Assembly (NCBI GenBank): GCA_030621275.1
Contig: JAUXHY010000051.1
Location: forward strand, 1 to 7,506
Reading direction: 5' to 3'
DNA from: a bacterium
GTDB lineage: Bacteria; Fidelibacterota; Marinisomatia; Marinisomatales; JAHJCW01
DNA length: 7,506 nt
Shown: positions 1-6,781 of the stretch, piece by piece
How positions within the stretch are numbered: position 1 is the stretch's first letter
How the letters are laid out: the number at the start of each line of letters is the position of its first letter
Made by a program: the position numbers and the translations under genes
The notes under the pieces: model-generated
Database searches by the model: none
Told to the model about the DNA's origin: nothing
Seen by the model: the letters and a program-made list of their open reading frames with translations, nothing else

Positions 1-56
1 GCCCTGACCGCCTGCATGGTGAAAAGGAGGCTTTGTCACAGAGCGAGCGTGAGTAG
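1..56 (+). other. GC-rich edge fragment, possible 3' tail of an upstream gene
   Basis: By hand count 33 of these 56 bases are G or C, clearly richer than the rest of the window. Frame 3 is open from base 3 to a TAG at 54-56 and would end a protein in ...EALSQSERE; frame 1 is also open, to a TGA at 73-75. Neither tail is long enough to recognise. A small hairpin (GCTTTG/CAGAGC with a TCA loop, 30-44, one G-T wobble) is present, but it is followed by A-rich and not T-rich sequence on this strand, so it is not a convincing terminator. It may be the end of an upstream gene, a remnant, or non-coding. Confidence 0.2.
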
Positions 57-141
57 AAAAAACAAAAGATACTGAATACTGGAACCCGGGGCTAATGAAT
101 TTGGATAATAGTTGTGCAAAATAAAATATTAAGGAAAAATT

Positions 142-1164
142 ATGCAAAAAATGATCACTGAAAGAGATAGATTGCTCAATGAAAAAGGAATGCTTAAAAA
201 CACAGGGTGGGCAAAAGATTTATTGCTTGACTATAACCGGACAGATATTCGAGCATCAAAATTAAAGATCAAAGAATGGGATTATTATTGTGTTTTAACA
301 GAGAATCAAGGCGTTGCTTTTACAATTGCGGACAATAGTTATTTGGGGTTTATTGCCGTCACCATTTTTGACTTTGACAAAGCTGAAGAGATTTCAAATT
401 CCATAATACTGCCGTTCACAAGGGGCTCATTAAATATGCCCCCAACTTCAAAAAGTGGAGATATTGTTTTTAAAAACAAAAATATATCCCTCAAATATAT
501 CCTGAAAAAAGAATCAAGAATTATTGAAATAGATTACCTTAATTTTTATAATAACGCAAATCTGACCGGTACACTAGTTTTGCAACAATCCAAATCATTA
601 GAGTCAATGGTGATTGCAACACCATTCCCCAAAAACAAGCTGGCATTTTATTATAATCAAAAAATAAATTGCATGACTGCAGAAGGTGAATTAACTCTTG
701 GAAATAAAAATATTACATTTTCACCTGATAATTCTTTTGGTGTTTTAGATTGGGGACGTGGTGTATGGACATATTCAAATACATGGTACTGGGGATCTGC
801 TTCAGGAAAAATTGATGGAAAACTATTTGGATTTAATATCGGGTATGGGTTTGGAGACACATCAAAAGCTACCGAAAATATGATATTCCATGAAGGGAAA
901 GCACATAAGATTGATAAAGTAGCGTTTCATATTCCTAAAGATGATTTTTTAAAACCATGGAATTTTACGAGTAATGATTCCAGATTTCAAATGGATTTCA
1001 TGCCAATTCTTGATAGATATTCAAATACGAATCTAATATTGATTAAATCCACACAACATCAAGTTTTTGGGAGATTTTCAGGGAAAGTTGTACTAGATAA
1101 CGGAAAGAATATTATTGTAGAAAATTTGATAGGATTTGCAGAAAAAGTCATGAATAGATGGTGA
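142..1164 (+). CDS. DUF2804 family protein of unknown function
   Basis: This 340-residue protein belongs to the DUF2804 family, recognised from its ordered conserved blocks. The N-terminal block is LLNEKGMLKNTGWA (residues 11-24) followed by LLDYNR (28-33). The central block is DWGRGVW (203-209), then a Trp-rich stretch with WGSASG (217-222). Then come GFGD (236-239), ATENMIF (243-249), HKIDKVAFHIP (255-265), PWNFTS (272-277), DFMPILDR (285-292) and FGRFSG (309-314). The C-terminus GFAEKVMNRW (331-340) is typical of the family, so the protein looks full length and its TGA is a true stop. No signal peptide or membrane segment is visible, and the alternating pattern suggests a beta-rich soluble protein. 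The first ATG is preceded by AAGGA (131-135) at 6 bases; the Met at codon 4 is a weaker alternative. The molecular function is not established. It is convergent with the operon on its right, and its neighbours give no clue to its role. Confidence 0.9.
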   Translation: MQKMITERDRLLNEKGMLKNTGWAKDLLLDYNRTDIRASKLKIKEWDYYCVLTENQGVAFTIADNSYLGFIAVTIFDFDKAEEISNSIILPFTRGSLNMPPTSKSGDIVFKNKNISLKYILKKESRIIEIDYLNFYNNANLTGTLVLQQSKSLESMVIATPFPKNKLAFYYNQKINCMTAEGELTLGNKNITFSPDNSFGVLDWGRGVWTYSNTWYWGSASGKIDGKLFGFNIGYGFGDTSKATENMIFHEGKAHKIDKVAFHIPKDDFLKPWNFTSNDSRFQMDFMPILDRYSNTNLILIKSTQHQVFGRFSGKVVLDNGKNIIVENLIGFAEKVMNRW

Positions 1165-1278
1165 TATAAACACAATTATTTTGTACAACACAATGTATAA
1201 AAAATTACGCTAGAATTGCTAAATTTAGTGAATAACACCCCAATAATTTAGTTCCCAATATATTATAATAGGTATCTA
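1165..1278. other. AT-rich gap between convergent genes, no clear terminator
   Basis: This is the shared 3' region of the DUF2804 gene and fumB. It contains the short palindromes TTGTACAA (1181-1188) and CTAAATTTAG (1219-1228). A 7-bp inverted repeat, CTAAATT (1219-1225) with AATTTAG (1245-1251), encloses a 19-base loop. None is a stable GC-rich stem followed directly by a T-run, so a factor-independent terminator cannot be supported on either strand. Confidence 0.4.
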
Positions 1279-1857
1279 CTATATTCCGATTAATTCGTTT
1301 GCTATCTTGTCAGATGCTTCCTTTATCTCTTTATGTAAAGAATTTCCATGCGAGTCCATTGTAACTACTGCTTGAAAATCTTCAACTTCGATTATCCATA
1401 GTGCTTCCGGTACACCAAATTCTTCCAATTTTATTACACCATGAACTTTTTTAACCGCTTGCCCCTGCAAAGTTGCGGCACCACCTACAGCATGTAAATA
1501 CACAGATCCGTTTTCGCCAAGCGCTTTCAATGTTTTTTCTCCCATACCACCTTTACCCATCACACCGCGTATTCCATATTCTTTGATAACCGAACCTTGG
1601 TATGGTTCTTCACGAATTGAGGTTGTTGGTCCCGCTGCAACAAAATGCCATTCATCATTTACTTTTTTTACAACCGGTCCACAATGATAAATCACACTAC
1701 CTTTTAATAAATCTCTTACTTCGGTAGGTTTATCATTTAATAACCATGTATGAGCTGAATCTCTTCCGGTTAACATTATACCATTTAATGATACTTCATC
1801 ACCCATTTTTAATTTTCGTACATCAGCTTCACTAACAGGTAAATTAATCTTAATCAT
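1279..1857 (-). CDS. fumB: Fumarate hydratase class I, beta subunit (C-terminal domain protein)
   Basis: This 192-residue protein is the beta subunit of a two-subunit iron-sulfur fumarase, which hydrates fumarate to L-malate reversibly in the cytoplasm. Landmarks are GDEVSLNGIMLTGRDSAH (residues 19-36), IYHCGPVV (56-63), AAGPTTSIREEPY (74-86), GVMGKGGMGEKTL (98-110), GGAATL (125-130) and a C-terminal EALWIIEVEDF block (151-161). In related single-chain class I enzymes this is the C-terminal swivel domain, which supplies substrate-binding residues; the Fe-S cluster sits in the alpha chain. The length fits a free-standing beta subunit. It is the last gene of the operon, ends in TAG, and its ATG lies inside the end of fumA (8-base overlap), so the two are probably translationally coupled. 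L-tartrate dehydratase beta subunits are related, but the TCA context favours fumarase. The symbol denotes the beta subunit and is not E. coli FumB. Confidence 0.92.
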   Translation of the reverse strand: MIKINLPVSEADVRKLKMGDEVSLNGIMLTGRDSAHTWLLNDKPTEVRDLLKGSVIYHCGPVVKKVNDEWHFVAAGPTTSIREEPYQGSVIKEYGIRGVMGKGGMGEKTLKALGENGSVYLHAVGGAATLQGQAVKKVHGVIKLEEFGVPEALWIIEVEDFQAVVTMDSHGNSLHKEIKEASDKIANELIGI

Positions 1858-2737
1858 AGCTTACCTCACTTTCTGTATAATTCATTGTACAACGTCTATC
1901 AGCCCAACACGAGTAGGCAAGTGACACAAAAAATGATGCCGGTAACCGATGCGCTGCACCGACTTTTACTCCTAACACAGTTGCTAAACCACCAAATCCC
2001 ATTGGACCGATTCCTAATTTATTTAAATCAGTATGTAATCGGTTTTCTAACTTTGATAATTCCGCATCAGAATTTGTATCATCCAATTTGCGGAAAAGTT
2101 GTTTTTTTGCTATGACCATTCCGGACGCTCTGTCTCCACCAATTCCAATTCCGGCAACGCCAGGTGCACAACCCAATCCCTGAGCTTTATTAATTGAATC
2201 AATAATACATTTATATACACCATCTAAATTGCGGTCAGCTTTTAATCGACCATCCGGCAATTTATATTGATCAGACACATTTTCGCATCCGCCGCCTTTT
2301 AACATTAACTCAACTTTTATTGTAGGTTCATCCCATTCTTCGTAATGGTAATAAGGTGCCATAACGCCTGTATTATCACCTGAATTCTTTCCTGTTACGG
2401 AATCAACTGCATTTGGTCGCAAATACGCTTTCTCTGTTGCTTTTCGTGTTGCTTCGGCAATCGCCGATTCAATTTTTCTGAGCGAAACTCCTTCAGGAAT
2501 TGTAATAAAATATATATTCGTACCGGTATCCTGACAGATTGGTGTACTATTTTCCTTTGCAGCATCAGCATTTTTAATCATATAGTCCAATACGGATTTT
2601 GCCGGACTTCCTTTTTCCTCATTGTCTCGTGCAGTTTCCATACCTTTCATTACATCTACAGGTAATTGCGTGGATGCTTTGCGGATTAATTCTGCAACCG
2701 CATCACGAAAACGATCTACATCTAATTTGAAACTCAT
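1850..2737 (-). CDS. fumA: Fumarate hydratase class I, alpha subunit (Fe-S catalytic chain)
   Basis: This 295-residue protein is the alpha chain of the two-subunit class I fumarase and carries the oxygen-sensitive [4Fe-4S] cluster that acts as Lewis acid in the fumarate/malate reaction. Family motifs in order are CQDTG (residues 68-72), NSGDNTGVMAP (118-128), KGGGCENVS (147-155), GCAPGVAGIGIGGDRASG (189-206), KLGIGPMGFGG (240-250) and YSCWADRR (275-282). By spacing, Cys68, Cys190 and Cys277 are the probable cluster ligands; Cys151 and Cys283 are further cysteines, and the exact third ligand is an inference. The GGGCEN form is one I recall from single-chain bacterial class I fumarases, so this may be a split version of that branch. 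The ATG start is supported by GGAG (2744-2747 on the plus strand) six bases upstream. It begins 20 bases after korB and overlaps fumB. Tartrate dehydratase alpha is the main alternative. Confidence 0.92.
   Translation of the reverse strand: MSFKLDVDRFRDAVAELIRKASTQLPVDVMKGMETARDNEEKGSPAKSVLDYMIKNADAAKENSTPICQDTGTNIYFITIPEGVSLRKIESAIAEATRKATEKAYLRPNAVDSVTGKNSGDNTGVMAPYYHYEEWDEPTIKVELMLKGGGCENVSDQYKLPDGRLKADRNLDGVYKCIIDSINKAQGLGCAPGVAGIGIGGDRASGMVIAKKQLFRKLDDTNSDAELSKLENRLHTDLNKLGIGPMGFGGLATVLGVKVGAAHRLPASFFVSLAYSCWADRRCTMNYTESEVSYD
1863..1867 (-). promoter_or_regulatory. Shine-Dalgarno of fumB inside the fumA coding region
   Basis: Read on the minus strand this is GAGGT, five bases before the fumB ATG at 1857-1855 and within the last codons of fumA. 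It fixes the fumB start and supports a deliberate 8-base overlap. Confidence 0.7.
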
Positions 2738-2757
2738 TACTTACTCCAATAAATTAA

Positions 2758-3789
2758 TTATTTTACTTCCCAGATATTACCGGAATCGAGAAGAGCTTGA
2801 ATATCACCTTTCCCTTGTTTCTCTATTGCCGTATCAATTTGCTTTTGCGACAAATCTTCATAAATCGGTTCATCTACAGCATAAATTATACCTACAGGTG
2901 TTGGAAAATTATCATTATACGTAAAAGAACTTAACATTGACGCAATAACAATATCTTTCTCATCATGAATAAGAATATCATCAATGCTTACATTATCATC
3001 TTTATCAAGATCAATGATACTTGGAGTATTGCCATCAAGATGTATACCAAGATTACGGTTTTTACCAAATATCATTGGTTGTCCATGTTCCAATTGTACA
3101 ACGTTATTAGATAATATTTTCTTGTTTGTAAGGTTTTCAAATGCACCATCATTGAAAATAACACAATTTTGATATATTTCAACAAACGAAGTCCCCTTAT
3201 GATGATATGCACTTTTTAAAATAGATTGAATATGTTTTGGATTACGATCAATAGTACGCGCCACAAATGTTGCTTGGGAACCCAAAGCTAACGATGTTGG
3301 ATTAAATGGTCTATCTAATGAACCCATTGGTGTTGACTTAGTTACTTTCCCCAATTCGGATGTGGGTGAATATTGACCTTTTGTTAAGCCATATATTCTG
3401 TTATTAAATAATAAAATATTTATATCAAGATTTCTGCGCATCAAATGAATTGTATGATTACCACCAATTGATAAAGCATCCCCGTCACCTGTTACAACCC
3501 AAACAGACAAATCGGGATTTGCGAGCTTCGCACCAGATGCTATAGCAGCTGCCCGCCCATGAATCGTATGAAAACCGTAAGTATTCATATAATACGGGAA
3601 TCTACTGGAACATCCAATACCGCTAATAAATAAGAAGTTTTCTTTAGGAACTCCTAATTCAGGTAAAACTCGTTGAGTTTGCTTAAGTATTGAATAATCA
3701 CCACAACCCGGACACCATTTTACTGTTTGGTCGGTCACAAAATCCATACGACTCAAATCTAAAGATTTAATTTTTTTCATATCAACCAT
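2758..3789 (-). CDS. korB: 2-oxoacid:ferredoxin oxidoreductase beta subunit (probably 2-oxoglutarate)
   Basis: This 343-residue protein is the thiamine-diphosphate and Fe-S subunit that, with KorA, converts 2-oxoglutarate plus CoA to succinyl-CoA and CO2 while reducing ferredoxin, or runs in reverse. The [4Fe-4S] ligands are visible as WCPGCG (Cys26, Cys29), GIGC (Cys60) and QNC (Cys209). The thiamine-diphosphate/Mg motif GDGDALSIGGNH spans residues 101-112, with LLFNNRIYGLTKGQYSPTS (126-144) next. The segment STPMGSLDRPFNP (152-164) is typical of KorB-type chains. Pyruvate or another 2-oxoacid cannot be excluded from sequence alone; the fumarase neighbours favour 2-oxoglutarate. The ATG directly follows the korA TAA, with an AGG seven bases upstream inside the last korA codons. 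The Met at codon 4 is an alternative start. Separate delta (ferredoxin-type) and gamma subunit genes are absent nearby, as expected for the two-subunit form. Confidence 0.92.
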   Translation of the reverse strand: MVDMKKIKSLDLSRMDFVTDQTVKWCPGCGDYSILKQTQRVLPELGVPKENFLFISGIGCSSRFPYYMNTYGFHTIHGRAAAIASGAKLANPDLSVWVVTGDGDALSIGGNHTIHLMRRNLDINILLFNNRIYGLTKGQYSPTSELGKVTKSTPMGSLDRPFNPTSLALGSQATFVARTIDRNPKHIQSILKSAYHHKGTSFVEIYQNCVIFNDGAFENLTNKKILSNNVVQLEHGQPMIFGKNRNLGIHLDGNTPSIIDLDKDDNVSIDDILIHDEKDIVIASMLSSFTYNDNFPTPVGIIYAVDEPIYEDLSQKQIDTAIEKQGKGDIQALLDSGNIWEVK

Positions 3790-5637
3790 TTATATACCTA
3801 ACATTTTCTTTACTCGGTTAACAATCATGCTTGCTCGAATTGGGCGACCTCTAACTATATTTAGGCCTTCAGCATTCACTATATATTCAGCTCTGATAAT
3901 TGTCCGAAGTTGACCCGTATTTATCTCCGGAATCAGTATATGTTTAAATTTTTTAAGAATTCCACCTAAGTCAATCGGTAATGGATTTAAATAACGCAAA
4001 TGAACATGGCTTACATTAAGGTTCTCTTTATGTAACCTCTCAACAGCAACACGACCGGGACCAAATGTACTTCCCCAAGTTAGTATCAATAAATCCCCAT
4101 TATCTTTTCCAAATACTTTTGTTGGAGGATAATCATTAGCAACATTTGCTATTTTTTGAGCTCTAAGCGTTGTCATTAAATGATGATTATCAGCTTCGTA
4201 ATTAACATCACCTGTAACATCTTCTTTTTCCAATCCGCCTAAGCGATGCTCAAGTTTAGGAGTTCCGGGTATTGCCCACGGGCGTGCTAAGGTTTGTTTG
4301 TTCCTTTTATATGGAAGATATTTATCTTTTCCATTGTATTCGGTCTCAAACTTAACGTCAATTTTTGGTAACTCAGCCATTTTAGGGATATGCCATGGTT
4401 CGGAACCGTTTGCAAGATAACCATCCGAAAGAACAATTACCGGAGTCATATATTTGATCGCGATTTGACTGGCTTCGTAAGCTGTATAAAAACAATCCCC
4501 GGGAGTTGATGGAGCAATCACTGGTATGGGGGCATCGGCATTTCTTCCCATTACAGCTTGAAAAAGATCGGATTGTTCTGTCTTAGTAGGTAATCCGGTA
4601 CTTGGTCCACCTCGTTGAACATTTACTACAACCAACGGTAACTCAGCCATAATCGCCAAACCCAACGCCTCAGTTTTGAGCGCCATACCGGGGCCCGACG
4701 TTGCTGTACATGCTAAATTACCGATAAAAGATGCACCAATCGCGGCAGAAACTCCGGCAATTTCATCCTCTGCCTGAAATGTTTTTACTCCGAAATTCCT
4801 ATAGCTTGCCAAAAAGTGTAATATTTCACTAGCAGGGGTAATCGGATATCCGCCAAAGAACAATGGTAGTCCAGATTTCTCAGCAGCAGCCAACAATCCT
4901 AAACTGATCGCGTAATTGCCGTTAATACTGCGATATTTACCGGGCGGTAAAGTGGCTTTTTCAACTGCATATCGCACGGTAAATATCCTCGTTGTGCTAC
5001 CATAGTGATATCCCGCATATAAAGCGCGTGTATTTGCCTCTATAAGCGCAGGTTTATTTTTAAATTTGTTCTGCAACCATTGGATTGTGGTTTCAGTACT
5101 ACGATTATACATCCAAAATAGAAGACCCAATGCGAACATATTTTTTGTTCTTTCAACATCCTTTAAGGAAATATCAATTTTTTTGCACGCTTTGGTAACT
5201 AAGTTTGTCATCCTGATGGCGTGAACTTCATATTCATTTTCCAACGAGCCATCTTCTAGTGGATTTGATTCGTAACCGGCTAAATTTAAATTCTTTTTGT
5301 TAAAAGTATCCGAATTAGCAATGATAATTCCGTTAGGTTCTAAATCGGCTAAATGTCCTTTAAGCGCAGCCGGATTCATTGCAACCAATACATCCGGTCG
5401 GTCACCAGGCGTATATATATCTTTTGAACTAAAATGTAACTGAAAAACACTTACACCAGCTAGCGAACCGGCCGGAGCACGTATCTCAGCCGGATAGTCC
5501 GGCAAAGTGCTAAGATCATTTCCAAATATCGCTGTAGAATCGGTAAAGCGTGAGCCGGTCAATTGCATTCCATCGCCGGAATCTCCTGCAAAACGAATTA
5601 CTACATGATCAACGTGTTTAATTTTTGTTTTTGGCAC
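3790..5637 (-). CDS. korA: 2-oxoacid:ferredoxin oxidoreductase alpha subunit with fused gamma domain
   Basis: This 615-residue protein is a gamma-alpha fusion, the usual form in two-subunit KorAB enzymes. The N-terminal gamma domain (about residues 10-215) opens with RFAGDSGDGMQLTG (15-28) and contains DYPAEIRAPAG (47-57). The alpha pyrimidine-binding domain follows (about 235-420), with GGYPITPASE (262-271), the EDEIAG block (290-295), ATSGPGMALKTEALG (312-326) and QRGGPSTGLPTKTEQSDL (341-358). A C-terminal domain starts with the LLILTWGSTFGP segment (516-527) and contains HLRYLNPLP (546-554). The start is GTG with an in-frame TAA immediately before it. No earlier start is possible in frame, and the conserved motif begins 14 codons in, so GTG is well supported although its ribosome site is weak (GAG, six bases upstream). 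It is the first gene of the korA-korB-fumA-fumB operon. Substrate preference (2-oxoglutarate versus pyruvate) is inferred from type and context. Confidence 0.93.
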   Translation of the reverse strand: MPKTKIKHVDHVVIRFAGDSGDGMQLTGSRFTDSTAIFGNDLSTLPDYPAEIRAPAGSLAGVSVFQLHFSSKDIYTPGDRPDVLVAMNPAALKGHLADLEPNGIIIANSDTFNKKNLNLAGYESNPLEDGSLENEYEVHAIRMTNLVTKACKKIDISLKDVERTKNMFALGLLFWMYNRSTETTIQWLQNKFKNKPALIEANTRALYAGYHYGSTTRIFTVRYAVEKATLPPGKYRSINGNYAISLGLLAAAEKSGLPLFFGGYPITPASEILHFLASYRNFGVKTFQAEDEIAGVSAAIGASFIGNLACTATSGPGMALKTEALGLAIMAELPLVVVNVQRGGPSTGLPTKTEQSDLFQAVMGRNADAPIPVIAPSTPGDCFYTAYEASQIAIKYMTPVIVLSDGYLANGSEPWHIPKMAELPKIDVKFETEYNGKDKYLPYKRNKQTLARPWAIPGTPKLEHRLGGLEKEDVTGDVNYEADNHHLMTTLRAQKIANVANDYPPTKVFGKDNGDLLILTWGSTFGPGRVAVERLHKENLNVSHVHLRYLNPLPIDLGGILKKFKHILIPEINTGQLRTIIRAEYIVNAEGLNIVRGRPIRASMIVNRVKKMLGI

Positions 5638-5713
5638 TTAAATCTCGTATGATTGATTAATGGATTAAATTTTTCCGAGTATTCGGGTTTAGACGTTGTT
5701 TTAAACTAAAATT

Positions 5714-5741
5714 ATTATAAAGTATCACAAATTTATATTAA
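5714..5741 (-). promoter_or_regulatory. Candidate promoter of the korA operon
   Basis: On the minus strand a perfect TATAAT lies at 5719-5714, and a weak -35 candidate TTAATA (4 of 6 matches to TTGACA) at 5741-5736, 16 bases upstream. This would give a leader of roughly 70 bases before the korA GTG. The region is AT-rich, so chance matches are likely; the position and the perfect -10 are the support. Confidence 0.4.
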
Positions 5742-5801
5742 TGATAAGTAGAAAGTTACTGAGTAAAAATTACGCAATGCAACGAATGTTGAAGATTTAA
5801 A

Positions 5802-5829
5802 TTGATAATTATAAAATTCACTTTAATAT
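5802..5829 (+). promoter_or_regulatory. Candidate promoter of the 267-residue gene
   Basis: TTGATA (5802-5807) and TAATAT (5824-5829) are separated by 16 bases, a sigma70-like arrangement with 5 of 6 and 4 of 6 matches. It would give a leader of about 90 bases. Weak evidence in AT-rich DNA. Confidence 0.25.
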
Positions 5830-5835
5830 TAGGTG

Positions 5836-5898
5836 TTTTTGTATCATTTTGTTCCATTTTTCGTTATTCGTTTTAATCTTTTAGATTATTTACTTTTT
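5836..5898 (+). other. Phased T-tracts in the divergent intergenic region
   Basis: Runs of four or five T lie at 5836-5840, 5847-5850, 5857-5861, 5871-5874, 5879-5882 and 5894-5898. The first three and the fifth have centres near 5838, 5848.5, 5859 and 5880.5, which fall on a 10.5-base repeat. That is the spacing expected of intrinsically curved DNA. The whole intergenic region is 5638-5923. Confidence 0.35.
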
Positions 5899-5912
5899 CC
5901 GTAATATTTGAC

Positions 5913-5918
5913 AGGAGG
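5913..5918 (+). promoter_or_regulatory. Strong Shine-Dalgarno of the 267-residue gene
   Basis: AGGAGG, a full consensus ribosome binding site, ends five bases before the ATG at 5924. It is the strongest such site in the window, fixes the start and indicates a translated gene. Confidence 0.85.
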
Positions 5919-5923
5919 ACGTT

Positions 5924-6727
5924 ATGCAAGAGCAAACAGACCCTAGACAAATTGCCTTATTTCCCGAGCTTTCCAAGCACGCTAGCATTCCATCAATTAC
6001 TACCCTTCCGGCTTTCGATAAAGCGCTTAGTAATCTCATTAAGATCAGCGATATGGGAGCTTTTATCGAATTGAAGATTGGCGGTTTGGAAAGATTATAT
6101 ACTTTAAATATTCAGGAATTGGATATACCTACAGATTTCATTAAAAAGGATATATCAACAATTCCATTTTCAGTACATCTTTTTCCAAATGATTTCAGAA
6201 ATGAATTGAAGAAAAAATCATATGAAGTGAAATCCTTTTTTACAGCACCAAATTCATTCCGAACATCGTTTGGATATTTTTTATATCGCTCACATTTTTC
6301 AATGTGGAAACTCTATCTTGAAAAAATGAATAAATCGATTAAGGAAACATTATACTCTGACTTGGGGCGTGGTAATTATGCTAATTATTTCTTAGCACAT
6401 TTCAAAGAAGGTTATGACTATTTAAAATCGATTGCAGGAGTTGTTGCACCATGGGAATTTGACGATGAAATTGATATTAAAAAAATCCAATTTAGGCGTA
6501 GTGAAATGCATGATAATCAATTAACAATCTCATCGCTTAAACCAACTGAAGTTAGCTATCCGTTTGATCTATTGATTTACAAGACAAATCATATTCCGAT
6601 TTCACTAAAAGATTACGTGGAGAATATTCAAATAAGTTCGATCTTCAAATCAATTCATCTTGAATATTTAGCTAATAAAAAGATCACAAGTATTGACGAT
6701 ATAAAACAACTTGTTAAAAACGTATAG
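5924..6727 (+). CDS. Hypothetical protein, no recognised family
   Basis: I do not recognise this 267-residue protein. The reading frame is credible because it starts behind a consensus AGGAGG, fills 804 bases without interruption and ends in TAG. It looks like a soluble cytoplasmic protein: no signal peptide, no membrane segment and no cysteine, which argues against a zinc finger or Fe-S role. The N-terminus (1-30) looks flexible and contains RQIALFPEL (8-16). A probable helix follows (about 29-42), then short strands around FIELKIGGLERLYTLNI (47-63). A Lys- and aromatic-rich, mainly helical section covers about 88-170, with FRTSFGYFLYRSHFSMW (112-128) and NYANYFLAHFKEGYDYL (151-167). APWEFDDEID (175-184) begins a more mixed C-terminal part. 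It is divergent from korA and 54 bases upstream of selD on the same strand, so it may share a transcript with selD; nothing in the protein points to selenium metabolism. Confidence 0.75.
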   Translation: MQEQTDPRQIALFPELSKHASIPSITTLPAFDKALSNLIKISDMGAFIELKIGGLERLYTLNIQELDIPTDFIKKDISTIPFSVHLFPNDFRNELKKKSYEVKSFFTAPNSFRTSFGYFLYRSHFSMWKLYLEKMNKSIKETLYSDLGRGNYANYFLAHFKEGYDYLKSIAGVVAPWEFDDEIDIKKIQFRRSEMHDNQLTISSLKPTEVSYPFDLLIYKTNHIPISLKDYVENIQISSIFKSIHLEYLANKKITSIDDIKQLVKNV

Positions 6728-6781
6728 TTTGCTATTTCAGTAAAATTTCCGGCAAATTCTATATTAATTTTTAATCAATTT

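Noticed and set aside
30..44. Hairpin GCTTTG/CAGAGC as a terminator of an upstream gene
   Set aside because: It has a short stem with a wobble pair and is followed by A-rich sequence instead of a T-run.
104..109. GATAAT as a -10 box for the DUF2804 gene
   Set aside because: No acceptable -35 hexamer lies 16-18 bases upstream (the region is GC-rich GGAACC), so the match is unsupported.
1219..1251. Terminator between the convergent genes
   Set aside because: The stem is only seven A/T-rich pairs with a 19-base loop, and no T-run follows directly on either strand.
2622..2924. 100-codon plus-strand open frame across the fumA start and korB end
   Set aside because: It is antisense to two well-supported genes and resembles no family; other short antisense frames at 657-860, 1885-2115 and 2984-3172 were rejected for the same reason.
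5902..5910. Bacteroidetes-type -7 element (TAnnTTTG) before the hypothetical gene
   Set aside because: TAATATTTG has one base too many between TA and TTTG, and it would place transcription start at the ribosome binding site.
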